64,000 nt of DNA from VXYK01 sp965214565 (GTDB lineage: Bacteria > Actinomycetota > Acidimicrobiia > Acidimicrobiales > Aldehydirespiratoraceae), in the NCBI GenBank assembly GCA_965214565.1, contig OZ243951.1, positions 2,046,001-2,110,000 of the forward strand, written 5' to 3'. The notes under the pieces were generated by a model. The model saw nothing but the letters and a program-made list of their open reading frames with translations, was not told the DNA's origin and did not search any database. Every line of letters begins with the position of its first letter. Within the stretch, counting starts at the first letter, position 1. Shown one piece after another: positions 41,174 through 49,854 of the stretch. Made by a program: the position numbers and the translations under genes.

Positions 41174-42541
41174 ATGGCCACAACGAACGGGTCGACCGGC
41201 ACCGAACTGCTAGACATCGCCACGCGGGTTGCGAGCTGGGCCGACGAAGGTGAACAGGTGGAAGTCTTCGTCGCCGAGGAACTCGAGACTGAGGTGCGGG
41301 CGTATCAGGGAGCAGTCGAATCGTTCACCTCGGCACGAAGCCAAGGGATAGGCGTACGGGTCGTGGCGGACCGGCGCCAGGGATACGCCTATGCAGGAAC
41401 ACTCGACCCTTCAGCACTGTCCGAGACGCTGCAGGAGGCTCGCGACAATGCTGGGTTCGCCGAACCCGACGAGTTCAACGGAGTGGCCGAGCCCGACGGG
41501 GTGCCCCCTGTGGACTTCGATCTGTTCGACCCGTCGCTGAACGACTTCTCGACCGACGACAAGGTCGCGCTCGCCGTGGAGCTCGAGCGCGCCACGCTCG
41601 CAGCCGACGAGCGAATCTCCGGGATCGAGTCAGCCGAATACGTCGACACTCGTTTCGAGTCGGCAGTCGCCACATCCACCGGAATCGCCAGCGCCAGCCG
41701 TGAGACGGGCTGCTACCTGACAACATATGCAATGGCCGAGGCGGACGGCGAGACCCAGACTGGCTTCGGGTACTCGATCGGCCGGGGACCTGAAGACCTC
41801 GATGTGGACTTCGCTGCTTCGCAGGCCGCGGAGCGGGCCACCCGGCTACTGGGAGCGGTCAAACCGCCGACAAGCAAGCTCACCGTGGTCCTCGACCCTT
41901 GGGTGACCGCCCAACTCCTCGGAATCATCGGCGGAACGCTCAGCGGCGATGCAGTGCAGCGAGGCCGCTCAATCTTCGCTGACCGGATCGGTGAGCAGGT
42001 CGCAGTGACCGAATTCTGCCTGCTCGACGACGCCACCAACATCGAAGCTTTCACCGCATCGGCAGTCGACGGAGAGGGACTGGCCACCCGCCCGACCTCG
42101 TTGATCGACTCCGGGGTGCTGCAGGGATTCCTGCACAACTCCTACACCGCGCGGCGCGGAGCAACATCGTCGACCGGATCAGCGGTACGTGCCGGATTCA
42201 AGGGCGCTCCCGGTGTCGGGTCCCAGGCGTTGGCACTCCGTGCAGGGACCCGAACCCCCGAGGAGCTGATCGCCGCCATCGACGACGGGCTCCTGGTACA
42301 GGGCGTGGCGGGACTGCACTCCGGGGTCAATCCCGTTTCCGGCGACTTCTCCACCGGTGCAGAGGGGCTGCGCATCCGTGACGGCGCTCTTGCCGAACCC
42401 GTGCGCGAGATCACCATCGCCTCAACTCTGCAACGCATACTCCTCGACATCACCGAGATCGGCAACGATCTGCAATGGCTTCCCATGAGCGCTGTCGGCG
42501 TCTCGCTGGTGATATCTGATGTGATGATGTCGGGTGCCTGA
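41174..42541 (+). CDS. pmbA: TldE/PmbA-type subunit
   Basis: A 455-residue partner of TldD. It shares the fold (TEVRAYQGAVESFTSARSQG, GIGVRVVADRRQGYAYAG) but lacks the HExxxH metal motif, as expected for TldE. The C-terminus has GLHSGVNPVSGDFSTGAEG and LPMSAVGVSLVISDVMMSG. The two genes form an operon with uppP following after 12 bp. Confidence 0.92.
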   Translation: MATTNGSTGTELLDIATRVASWADEGEQVEVFVAEELETEVRAYQGAVESFTSARSQGIGVRVVADRRQGYAYAGTLDPSALSETLQEARDNAGFAEPDEFNGVAEPDGVPPVDFDLFDPSLNDFSTDDKVALAVELERATLAADERISGIESAEYVDTRFESAVATSTGIASASRETGCYLTTYAMAEADGETQTGFGYSIGRGPEDLDVDFAASQAAERATRLLGAVKPPTSKLTVVLDPWVTAQLLGIIGGTLSGDAVQRGRSIFADRIGEQVAVTEFCLLDDATNIEAFTASAVDGEGLATRPTSLIDSGVLQGFLHNSYTARRGATSSTGSAVRAGFKGAPGVGSQALALRAGTRTPEELIAAIDDGLLVQGVAGLHSGVNPVSGDFSTGAEGLRIRDGALAEPVREITIASTLQRILLDITEIGNDLQWLPMSAVGVSLVISDVMMSGA

Positions 42542-42553
42542 GCAGGTGAGGCG

Positions 42554-43363
42554 ATGTCGACCCTGCAGGCCATCGTCCTCGGCATTGTGCAGGGGTTGTC
42601 CGAATTTTTCCCGATCTCATCGAGCGCGCATCTTGAGCTGACCCGCTGGTTGTTCGGATGGGAGCAGCTCAGCGGAGAACTGGAGACGTCCTTCGACGTT
42701 GCGGTGCACCTCGGAACGCTCGTAGGTGCGATCACCTATCTCCGTGCCGACATCGCCCGGTACGCGGTTGCCGCCTCGGCACCGCTGCGGCGGCGTCAGT
42801 TGACCGACGATGGCCGGATCGGTTGGTTCCTGGTGGTCTCTGCGGTGCCGGCGGGGTTGGTGGGGGTGGCTCTCGCCGATCAGATCAACGACTTCGATCA
42901 GGTAGCCGTCATCGCCGTGATGTTGATTGTGTTCGGCCTGCTGCTGCTGCTCGCGGACCGGATGCCGGAACGGCGCGCCCAAGACGAGTTCACCCTCCGC
43001 GATGCGTTGCTGATGGGTCTGGGCCAGGCGTTGGCGCTGCAGCCGGGAGTCTCCCGTTCGGGAGTGACGCTGACCGTTTCGCGCCTGCTTGGTTTCAATC
43101 GGGAGGCCGCGGCCCGCCTGGTCTTCTTGATGAGCCTTCCGGTCATCGCCGGAGCGGGCGTGTACACGCTGTTGGGCAGTGACATCCCGTCGTCATTCTG
43201 GTCACCGTTCCTGTGGGGCGCTGCAACCTCGGCGGTGACTGGGTGGGTGGCGGTCTGGGGAACGCTGCGGTTGGTGCGAAGCCGCACCTTCACGCCGTTC
43301 GTCTGGTACCGGGTGATGGTCGGACTGGGAGTGCTTGCCGTCCTCAGCACCAACTGGCGCTAA
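42554..43363 (+). CDS. uppP: Undecaprenyl-diphosphatase (UppP/BacA)
   Basis: A 269-residue membrane protein that recycles the undecaprenyl carrier of cell-wall synthesis. The motifs GLSEFFPISSSAHLEL and LQPGVSRSGVTLTVSRLLG, including the catalytic Glu/Ser/Arg set, are intact. ATG 42554 has AGGTGAGG just upstream. Confidence 0.95.
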   Translation: MSTLQAIVLGIVQGLSEFFPISSSAHLELTRWLFGWEQLSGELETSFDVAVHLGTLVGAITYLRADIARYAVAASAPLRRRQLTDDGRIGWFLVVSAVPAGLVGVALADQINDFDQVAVIAVMLIVFGLLLLLADRMPERRAQDEFTLRDALLMGLGQALALQPGVSRSGVTLTVSRLLGFNREAAARLVFLMSLPVIAGAGVYTLLGSDIPSSFWSPFLWGAATSAVTGWVAVWGTLRLVRSRTFTPFVWYRVMVGLGVLAVLSTNWR

Positions 43364-43983
43364 CCGACGAGCACCGGCACAACCCCGCCGACGGTCAGTG
43401 ATTGAATGACCGCTCGGATCTGCTGGTCCGCTACCGCAACGGTCACGAATCCCTCGTCGACTTCGATCACGCGGGCGTCTGTGGCCAACCGGTTGCCGTC
43501 GATGAGGCCGTGCAGGTCGACAAGGTCGCCTGGCACCAGGGGGGTCTTGTCGGTGGCGATAGTCAGCGCTCCGGATGCTTCGCCGAGTTGCGCAGCCAAC
43601 CGCCCCGATACCGACGTCAACCGGCCGTCGCGAACGATCTCTCCGGCGGCCATGGAGTCTCGCACGGTCAGTCCGACCGGGTTGAGCAGGGTTGCGTCGT
43701 GAGGCGTCCCGGAGGTCGAAAGCCCGGTGGCGGCGAGATCATCGGCTCCCAGGGTGGTACCTGCTTCGAGGTCCCTGGTGACGACCCAGCCGTTGATCTC
43801 GGTCTGCCACTGGGCGCGCGCGGTCGTGGCGCTGTCGTAGATCCCGACGAGCCACAGTCCCAGCCCCAACCCGACGGCTGCGGTCAAGACGAGTCTCGGC
43901 CAGCGACTTCGGCGGGCAGTGACCCGGGCACTGGTGATTGTGGCCCGCAGCGTTTCCAGTGGCGGCCGTCCCAACTCAAACAT
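43360..43983 (-). CDS. SAF-domain membrane protein
   Basis: A 207-residue protein with one N-terminal membrane helix (VLTAAVGLGLGLWLVGI), then a SAF domain: GWVVTRDLEAGTTLGADDLA, VGLTVRDSMAAGEIVRDGRL. SAF domains occur in CpaB/RcpC pilus-assembly proteins and other envelope proteins. No tad/flp pilus genes are visible. It converges with uppP (4 bases of overlap). Confidence 0.75.
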   Translation of the reverse strand: MFELGRPPLETLRATITSARVTARRSRWPRLVLTAAVGLGLGLWLVGIYDSATTARAQWQTEINGWVVTRDLEAGTTLGADDLAATGLSTSGTPHDATLLNPVGLTVRDSMAAGEIVRDGRLTSVSGRLAAQLGEASGALTIATDKTPLVPGDLVDLHGLIDGNRLATDARVIEVDEGFVTVAVADQQIRAVIQSLTVGGVVPVLVG

Positions 43984-44068
43984 GATTCGCCGGTCCTCGA
44001 GGCTCGACAGTGTCTTGGGGGAAGCTGTGTCTGGGGGAAGCTGCGCCGCAGGGAGCAGGCGTGGGTCC

Positions 44069-44425
44069 TCAGGCGGCGCTGGAAGCGTTGCTCTTGGACG
44101 GTTCCGAACCGCTCGAAGACGACTCGGAATCTGTGGCCGAGGAACTCGAATCGCTCTTGGTGGAGCTCGATCCGCTCGATGAAGAATCCGACTTGGACCG
44201 TTCAGACGCCCTGGCCCGGGCGTTCGCACCGTGATCGTTCTTGTAGAAGCCCTCGCCCTTGAAAGAGATACCGACCTTGGAGAAGACCTTCTTGACGGGC
44301 GCGTCACACGGCCGGTCCTCATTGTCGTGGACCTGAGTGCAGCGCGTCAGGGCCTCGTCGCGAAACGACTGCCACATTTCGAACATCTCTCCGGTCCGCT
44401 GGCACCGATAGTCGTAGGTGGGCAC
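44069..44425 (-). CDS. FmdB-type zinc-ribbon protein with Ser-rich tail
   Basis: A 118-residue protein starting MPTYDYRCQRTGEMFEMWQS, the classic FmdB/CxxC regulator start, although the second cysteines are spread (RCTQVHDN, RPCDAP). After FKGEGFYKND comes a tail of about 50 residues made mostly of Ser, with Lys, Asp and Glu. Starts with GTG; TATCCT stands 8 nt upstream. It diverges from plsY by 51 bp. Confidence 0.85.
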   Translation of the reverse strand: MPTYDYRCQRTGEMFEMWQSFRDEALTRCTQVHDNEDRPCDAPVKKVFSKVGISFKGEGFYKNDHGANARARASERSKSDSSSSGSSSTKSDSSSSATDSESSSSGSEPSKSNASSAA

Positions 44426-44476
44426 GAAAACGGAGGATACCCGTACCGACAGCGCTCGCCACCATACGATGGTCCG

Positions 44477-45040
44477 GTGATTGAAGTTGTCGCCCTTGTG
44501 GTTGGCGCCTACGTCGTAGGGATGTTCCCGACCGCGACGATCGTGGGCCAGCGGTTGGGCGTGGATCCGACACGGGAAGGCTCAGGCAATCCGGGCGCAT
44601 CCAACATCTATCGTCTCGCAAGCCGCAAAGCCGGCGTGATCGTGGGGCTTATCGACATGGGAAAGGGTGCGGCCCCCGCGGCGCTGGCTCTGATGGTGTC
44701 AGGCCGACCGGCTGCACACGCTGTCTGGGTTGCGGCGGTGGTCGGGCATGTCTGGCCGGTCCTGCGAGGTTTCCGCGGCGGCAAGGGCGTGGCCACCGCG
44801 GGTGGTGCGGGTCTTATAATCAGCCCGATCATCGGCCTGTTGTGCGCGCTCACCTTCCTGGTCGTGGTGAAGGTTCTGAGAGTCGCCGCATTGGGATCGC
44901 TGTCGATCGCCGTCTCGTACCCGCTGCTAGCGACCATTGCGGGTCTTCCGAGGGGGGAGATCCTGGTGTCGGTCGGGGTTGCCGCGATCCTTGTGGTGCG
45001 TCACCAGTCCAACATCCGTCGCCTCCTGACGGAGCGTTAG
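44477..45040 (+). CDS. plsY: Glycerol-3-phosphate acyltransferase PlsY
   Basis: A 187-residue membrane acyltransferase using acyl-phosphate to make lysophosphatidate. The motifs GSGNPGASNIYR, GHVWPVLRGFRGGKGVAT and the C-terminal VVRHQSNIRRL are all present, with five helices. GTG 44477 is preceded at 6 nt by TACGAT. moeA follows after 71 bp. Confidence 0.93.
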   Translation: MIEVVALVVGAYVVGMFPTATIVGQRLGVDPTREGSGNPGASNIYRLASRKAGVIVGLIDMGKGAAPAALALMVSGRPAAHAVWVAAVVGHVWPVLRGFRGGKGVATAGGAGLIISPIIGLLCALTFLVVVKVLRVAALGSLSIAVSYPLLATIAGLPRGEILVSVGVAAILVVRHQSNIRRLLTER

Positions 45041-45111
45041 ACGGGAACGCTGCACATGAGCGCGCCACCGCGGTGGTGGCATCTGCTGCGAAGTTGGGGC
45101 ACGCTTTAGGT

Positions 45112-46326
45112 GTGATCCCGCTGCAGGATGCTCGCTCATACGTTCTCGAACGGGTCGACCGCCTTGGTGCGGTGTCGGTTGCACTAGCCGACGCGGCTGG
45201 TCTGGTCCTCTCAGATCCGGTCGTCGCCCACGAACTGGTACCACCGTTCGCCAATACCGCGATGGATGGTTTCGCTGTCGTTGCAGCCGACACGGCCGAC
45301 GCCCCGGTCACCCTCGAAGTGACGGGGACGGTGGCTGCGGGTGCTCCAGCGACCTGGCCGCTTAAACCGGGCCAGGCAATGCGCATCATGACCGGAGCAC
45401 CGATGCCCGAAGGCGCTGATGCAGTGGTGATGGTGGAGCGGACCTCCTACGACCCCGAGAATTCACAGGTCGACGTGGAGATTGCGGTCAGCCAAGGCAA
45501 TCACGTGCGCGGGGCGGGCGAGGACGTGAAACCCGGTGATGAACTGTTCGCGCCAGGGACTGTCCTCGGTGCCGGTCATCTCGGAGTGTTGGCCAGTGTC
45601 GGACTGTCTGCGGTGCGTGTTTACCGCAGGCCGGTCGTCGGGGTCCTGTCGACCGGGGATGAACTCGTCGACGACGGGCGACCACTGCGACCCGGAGAGA
45701 TCAGAGACTCGAACCGGCGCACACTGCTGACGATGCTCGACGAATCAGGGATGGAACCCGTCGACCTCGGCATCGCCCGCGACAACGAGGCAGACATCGC
45801 CGAAGCCTTCTCCAGCGGTGCGGAGCGCTGCGACGCCATCCTCTCGTCGGGCGGCGTGTCGATGGGGGCTTTCGACTATGTGAAAGTGGTGTTGGACAGC
45901 CTCGGTGACATGCGCTGGATGCAGATCGCCATCAAACCCGCGAAACCGTTCGCGTTCGGGCTGATCGGAACAACGCCGGTGTTCGGGCTTCCAGGCAACC
46001 CCGTCTCATCGATGGTCAGCTACGAACTCCTGGCGCGTCCCGCACTGAGAAGGATGGCCGGCCACGAGAGCATCGACCGGCCGGTGAGGCGGGCCGTCAG
46101 CGAAGAGCCGTTCGGTCGCCACGACGACGGCAAGACCCATTTCCTGCGTGTGACCGGCGGCCCGGACGAAACCGGGCGCTGGCACGTTCGCAAACTCAGC
46201 GGGCAGGGTTCGCACCAGCTGACGGCGATGGCCCGCGCCGACGCACTGGCGGTTATCCCTGACGGTACGGAGATCGCGACCGGCGATGAGGTGGAGATCA
46301 TCCCGGTGGGTACGGTGATGCAATGA
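45112..46326 (+). CDS. moeA: Molybdopterin molybdenumtransferase MoeA
   Basis: A 404-residue MoeA, which inserts molybdate into adenylylated molybdopterin. N-terminal PPFANTAMDGFAV, MRIMTGAPMPEGADAVV, VGVLSTGDEL and LSSGGVSMGAFDYVK are family landmarks, and FGLPGNPVSSMVSYE precedes the C-terminal domain. GTG 45112 is the best start. The stop overlaps the moaA start by 4 bases. Confidence 0.93.
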   Translation: MIPLQDARSYVLERVDRLGAVSVALADAAGLVLSDPVVAHELVPPFANTAMDGFAVVAADTADAPVTLEVTGTVAAGAPATWPLKPGQAMRIMTGAPMPEGADAVVMVERTSYDPENSQVDVEIAVSQGNHVRGAGEDVKPGDELFAPGTVLGAGHLGVLASVGLSAVRVYRRPVVGVLSTGDELVDDGRPLRPGEIRDSNRRTLLTMLDESGMEPVDLGIARDNEADIAEAFSSGAERCDAILSSGGVSMGAFDYVKVVLDSLGDMRWMQIAIKPAKPFAFGLIGTTPVFGLPGNPVSSMVSYELLARPALRRMAGHESIDRPVRRAVSEEPFGRHDDGKTHFLRVTGGPDETGRWHVRKLSGQGSHQLTAMARADALAVIPDGTEIATGDEVEIIPVGTVMQ

Positions 46327-47306
46327 GCACGCAGTTGATCGACGGATTCGGTCGCGTTCATCGCGACCTGCGGATCTCCGTCACTGACCGCTGCAACTTT
46401 CGCTGCACGTACTGCATGCCCCAGGAAGGGATGCAATGGCAGCGCCGACAAGACCTGCTCTCTTTCGAGGAGATCGAACGCTTGGCCCGGATAATGGTTG
46501 AGCGTTTCGGGGTGAACGCCATCCGCTTGACGGGTGGAGAGCCCACGGTACGTGCCAAGCTGTCGATCCTCGTCGCCAAGCTCTCGGCGCTCAACGTTGA
46601 CTTGGCGATGACGACCAACGGGGTCACGCTGCCGCTTCTGGCCGACGAACTGCGCTCGGCCGGTCTCAACAGAATCAACATCTCCTTGGATTCGTTGAAT
46701 CCGGATCGTTTCACCGAGCTCACCCGACGCGATGACCTTCCCCGGGTGCTCGAAGGCGTCGAAGCTGCGCTGCAAGCAGGTTTCGACCCTGTAAAGATCA
46801 ACGTCGTGGTGATGAAGGGTGTCAACGACGACGAGATCGTCGACTTCGCCCATTTCGGGCGTGACCGGTCTCTGGTGGTGCGTTTCATCGAGTTCATGCC
46901 TCTCGACGCCGACGAAGGCTGGAGCAACGACCAGGTGATGACCCAGGCCGAGATCCTCGCGAGCCTCTCCGCCGAGTTCGAACTGGTGCCGATCGCCCGG
47001 ACCTCTGCACCGGCCTCCCGCTGGCGCTACGCAGACGGCCGTGGCGAGATCGGGATCGTGGCGAGCGTGAGCCAGTCGTTCTGCGATTCGTGTGACCGGG
47101 TTCGAATCACCGCGGACGGGCAGTTCCGCAACTGTCTGTTCGCCACCGGGGAGACCGACGTCCGCGCGTTGCTGCGCAACGGCGCGGGCGACGACGAGAT
47201 CGCCGAGGCACTGAAACGGTCCGTGTCGTCCAAGTGGGCCGGTCACAACATCAATCAGGTGCACTTCATCCGTCCTCACCGCTCAATGTCAGAAATCGGC
47301 GGCTGA
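46323..47306 (+). CDS. moaA: GTP 3',8-cyclase MoaA
   Basis: A 327-residue radical-SAM enzyme for the first step of molybdopterin synthesis. The SAM cluster motif is CNFRCTYC; the second cluster motif is FCDSCDRVRITADGQFRNC. LTGGEPTVR binds SAM. The usual C-terminal GG is present (SEIGG). It is translationally coupled to moeA. Confidence 0.95.
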   Translation: MSTQLIDGFGRVHRDLRISVTDRCNFRCTYCMPQEGMQWQRRQDLLSFEEIERLARIMVERFGVNAIRLTGGEPTVRAKLSILVAKLSALNVDLAMTTNGVTLPLLADELRSAGLNRINISLDSLNPDRFTELTRRDDLPRVLEGVEAALQAGFDPVKINVVVMKGVNDDEIVDFAHFGRDRSLVVRFIEFMPLDADEGWSNDQVMTQAEILASLSAEFELVPIARTSAPASRWRYADGRGEIGIVASVSQSFCDSCDRVRITADGQFRNCLFATGETDVRALLRNGAGDDEIAEALKRSVSSKWAGHNINQVHFIRPHRSMSEIGG

Positions 47307-47350
47307 CGTATCCAACGGCCCAGCACCCTGATCTTCTAGACTTTCAAATC

Positions 47351-47836
47351 ATGGTCGATCACGGTTTCACGCATTTGGATCCTGCGGGCCGTGCTCGAAT
47401 GGTTGATGTCACCCCCAAGGAGACGACGCATCGTCGGGCGGTCGCCCGCGGCCGTGTGCTGATGACCGCGGAGACCGCATTGGCTGTAGCCCAAGGGGCC
47501 ATAGGGAAGGGTGACGTGTTGGCGGTTGCGCGCGTGGCGGGGATTCAGGCCGCGAAGCGCTGTTCGGATCTGATCCCGCTGTGTCATCCACTGCTGGTGG
47601 GCTCAGTCACCGTCAATTTCGAGATTCTCGACACCAGTATCGTGATCGAGTCGCATGTTGAGACGGTCGACCGTACGGGGGTGGAGATGGAGGCCCTCAC
47701 AGCCTGCAGCGTTGCTGCGCTGACCGTCTATGACATGTGCAAGTCCAAAGATCGTTCAATGGTCATCTCAGACATCGCCCTTTGGGAGAAGACTGGGGGC
47801 CGTTCAGGCCACTACCGCCGTGACGAGGGGTTGTGA
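47351..47836 (+). CDS. moaC: Cyclic pyranopterin monophosphate synthase MoaC
   Basis: A 161-residue MoaC, acting after MoaA. Conserved blocks MVDVTPKETTHRRAVA, KRCSDLIPLCHPL, VDRTGVEMEALTACSVAALT and YDMCKSKDRSM are intact. ATG 47351, with a TAGACT -10 candidate 8 nt upstream. No moaB, moaD or moaE in the window. Confidence 0.95.
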   Translation: MVDHGFTHLDPAGRARMVDVTPKETTHRRAVARGRVLMTAETALAVAQGAIGKGDVLAVARVAGIQAAKRCSDLIPLCHPLLVGSVTVNFEILDTSIVIESHVETVDRTGVEMEALTACSVAALTVYDMCKSKDRSMVISDIALWEKTGGRSGHYRRDEGL

Positions 47837-47856
47837 ACACTCACAGAAACGATTCG

Positions 47857-47887
47857 TTGCTTTCGCGTTTCGATTGTAGTACAATCG
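47857..47887 (+). promoter_or_regulatory. Promoter with palindromic operator for the 158-residue membrane gene
   Basis: TTGCTT (47857-47862) and TACAAT (47880-47885) are 17 bp apart. CGATTGTAGTACAATCG (47871-47887), an 8+1+8 perfect palindrome, overlaps the -10 box. A leader of about 70 nt with AGGAG before ATG 47964 follows. A repressor site is likely, regulator unknown. Confidence 0.6.
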
Positions 47888-47963
47888 TAACTTAGTTCCG
47901 GGAATCTTCGCCACCGCTAGCACGCGTCCGCTCAGCCACGACATCCTAGGAGTACAACACCAC

Positions 47964-48440
47964 ATGTCGGAGTCGATCATCATTGTGGCCTTGGCAGTCT
48001 GTTGGGCCGGGTATCTCGGCTGGTATTTGAGACAGCGGTTCCGGAGTTCCGAGCAGGACAGTGATCGTGTGAGTTCCTTCTCCCAAGGACTGGGCACGCT
48101 CGGGGTTGCGCGACAGGTGCGAGGCCAGTCGTCGACGGCGGTCCAAGGCTCCTCCCCGCTGGCACCACGCGGCGAACTGGGCGCAGCCCGTAGGCGCCGT
48201 GATGTGGGGATCGCCCTGAGTATGGCCTGCTTGACAACCTTATTTGCAGCGTTGGCCTTCGGCCCGCTGCTGTGGGCCCTCCACGTCCTGGTCGACATCG
48301 CTGCAGGATCATTCGTCTATCTGGCCACGCGCCGCCGCAGCATCGTCGCTGAGCGTGAGATGAAGGTTCACATGCTCTACCCAGATCGTGTGATCGATCA
48401 TCGTGAGGCCGTGGGTGCCAGCAGGGTTGCCCACGGTTAG
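47964..48440 (+). CDS. Small membrane protein, 158 residues
   Basis: An N-terminal helix (SIIIVALAVCWAGYLGWYL) and two further helices (ALSMACLTTLFAALAFGPLL, LHVLVDIAAGSFVYLA) are separated by a flexible loop. The tail is REMKVHMLYPDRVIDHREAV. No family recognised. It has its own promoter with a palindromic operator and a 70-nt leader, in contrast to the many leaderless genes here. Confidence 0.6.
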   Translation: MSESIIIVALAVCWAGYLGWYLRQRFRSSEQDSDRVSSFSQGLGTLGVARQVRGQSSTAVQGSSPLAPRGELGAARRRRDVGIALSMACLTTLFAALAFGPLLWALHVLVDIAAGSFVYLATRRRSIVAEREMKVHMLYPDRVIDHREAVGASRVAHG

Positions 48441-48514
48441 CCGCTCGCAAGGTGCTGATTGAAGAGTCGGAAGTGCGGGACCCCGGCCGCGCGCCGGTAC
48501 GATTGCCGGTCGCA

Positions 48515-48587
48515 GGGGGTGTAGCTCAGTTGGTAGAGCGCCTCGGTCGCATCGAGGAGGCCAGGGGTTCAATTCCCCTCACCTCCA
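48515..48587 (+). tRNA. tRNA-Ala (CGC anticodon)
   Basis: A full cloverleaf of 73 nt. The acceptor GGGGGTG pairs with CACCTCC and contains the G3-U70 pair that marks alanine tRNAs. D arm GCTC/GAGC, anticodon stem CCTCG/CGAGG with loop GTCGCAT (anticodon CGC), T arm AGGGG-TTCAATT-CCCCT. Discriminator A; CCA is not encoded. Confidence 0.93.
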
Positions 48588-48663
48588 CTGCGTTTCTTTG
48601 ATTCGATAGCGTTGATTCGATAAGACCTTTGAATCCGCCGCCGGATCGTTGAGTCATCCGTTC

Positions 48664-49854
48664 ATGGAAATTTCAGTTGAAACACTATTGATCGAGTTCG
48701 GCGCGGTTGTGCTGGGCCTAGCCATAGTGGCGCGGCTCGCTAGGAGACTCGGGTTGCCGGTGCTCCCCGTCTATCTGCTGGCGGGCCTTGCCTTCGGGGA
48801 GGGAGGACTCCTGGAACTGGGCGCAGCCAGCGACTTCATCGAGGTCGGCGCTGAGATCGGCCTCATCATGATGCTGCTGATGCTCGGGCTGGAGTTCTCA
48901 GCCCAGGAACTCATCGACAATGTTCGGCGCTCTACCGGCACCGGTCTCGTCGACCTGGTCCTGAACTTCCCACCGGGCCTGATCGCCGGACTGCTGCTGG
49001 GGTTCGACCCGATTGTGGCCGTGCTCCTCGGCGGGGTCACCTACATCTCATCATCGGGGATCATCGCCAAGCTCGTATCGGACTTGGACCGAGTCGACAA
49101 CCGGGAGACACGGGTCGTCCTGACGATCCTGGTGATCGAGGACCTGGCCATGGTCCTGTACCTTCCCGTTGTCACTGCCGTGCTCTTCGGAGGGTCACCC
49201 GGGCGGATTGCCGTCACCATCGCCATTTCGCTTGCAGCGGTCGCTGCCATCATGGCTGTCGAGTACTTCTACGGCGAGAAGATCAACGCCCTGATCCTGA
49301 GCGACTCGCGTGAAGCGATGCTGCTGACACTTCTCGGCGCGACACTGGTCTTTGCGGGTCTCGCCGAGAAGATCCACCTCTCCGCGGCAGTTGGTGCATT
49401 CCTGGTAGGCGTCTTCCTCTCCGGCGACATCGTGTCGCACGCCCGCGACCTTCTGCTGCCCCTCCGGCACCTGTTTGCTGCCTCGTTCTTCGTGTTCTTC
49501 GGCCTCCAGGTCGACCCCGGTCTGATCCCCGCGGTAGCGGGAATCGCGGCCGCGCTGGCCGCGGTCACGGCGCTCACCAAGATCGGCTCAGGCTGGTTCG
49601 CGGCACGGTCCAAGGGGATCAACGGACAAGCCCGCTTCCGCGCCGGGGCAGCTCTGGTCGCGCGGGGGGAATTCTCCATAGTCATCGCTGAACTGGGCGT
49701 CGCGCGCGAGCCCGACCTGGGCGCTCTTGCTGCCACCTATGTGATCGGACTGGCAGTCGCCGGCGGACTTCTGTACCACTTCGATTCGGTGGTGACCGGA
49801 CTGTTCCGGTGGCGTCGCCCGAGCCGCGGCCAACCGGGACGGGTCGAGACCTAG
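48664..49854 (+). CDS. Kef-type cation/proton antiporter (CPA2)
   Basis: A 396-residue membrane protein with about 12 helices. LPVYLLAGLAFGEGG and LMLGLEFSAQELIDN, SSSGIIAKLVSDLDRV, VLVIED-type TILVIEDLAMVLYLPV and FFVFFGLQVDPGLIP are typical of KefB/CPA2 exchangers for K+ or Na+. There is no TrkA-N regulatory domain at the C-terminus and no TrkA-C gene next to it. ATG 48664 is preferred over TTG 48649. Confidence 0.88.
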   Translation: MEISVETLLIEFGAVVLGLAIVARLARRLGLPVLPVYLLAGLAFGEGGLLELGAASDFIEVGAEIGLIMMLLMLGLEFSAQELIDNVRRSTGTGLVDLVLNFPPGLIAGLLLGFDPIVAVLLGGVTYISSSGIIAKLVSDLDRVDNRETRVVLTILVIEDLAMVLYLPVVTAVLFGGSPGRIAVTIAISLAAVAAIMAVEYFYGEKINALILSDSREAMLLTLLGATLVFAGLAEKIHLSAAVGAFLVGVFLSGDIVSHARDLLLPLRHLFAASFFVFFGLQVDPGLIPAVAGIAAALAAVTALTKIGSGWFAARSKGINGQARFRAGAALVARGEFSIVIAELGVAREPDLGALAATYVIGLAVAGGLLYHFDSVVTGLFRWRRPSRGQPGRVET

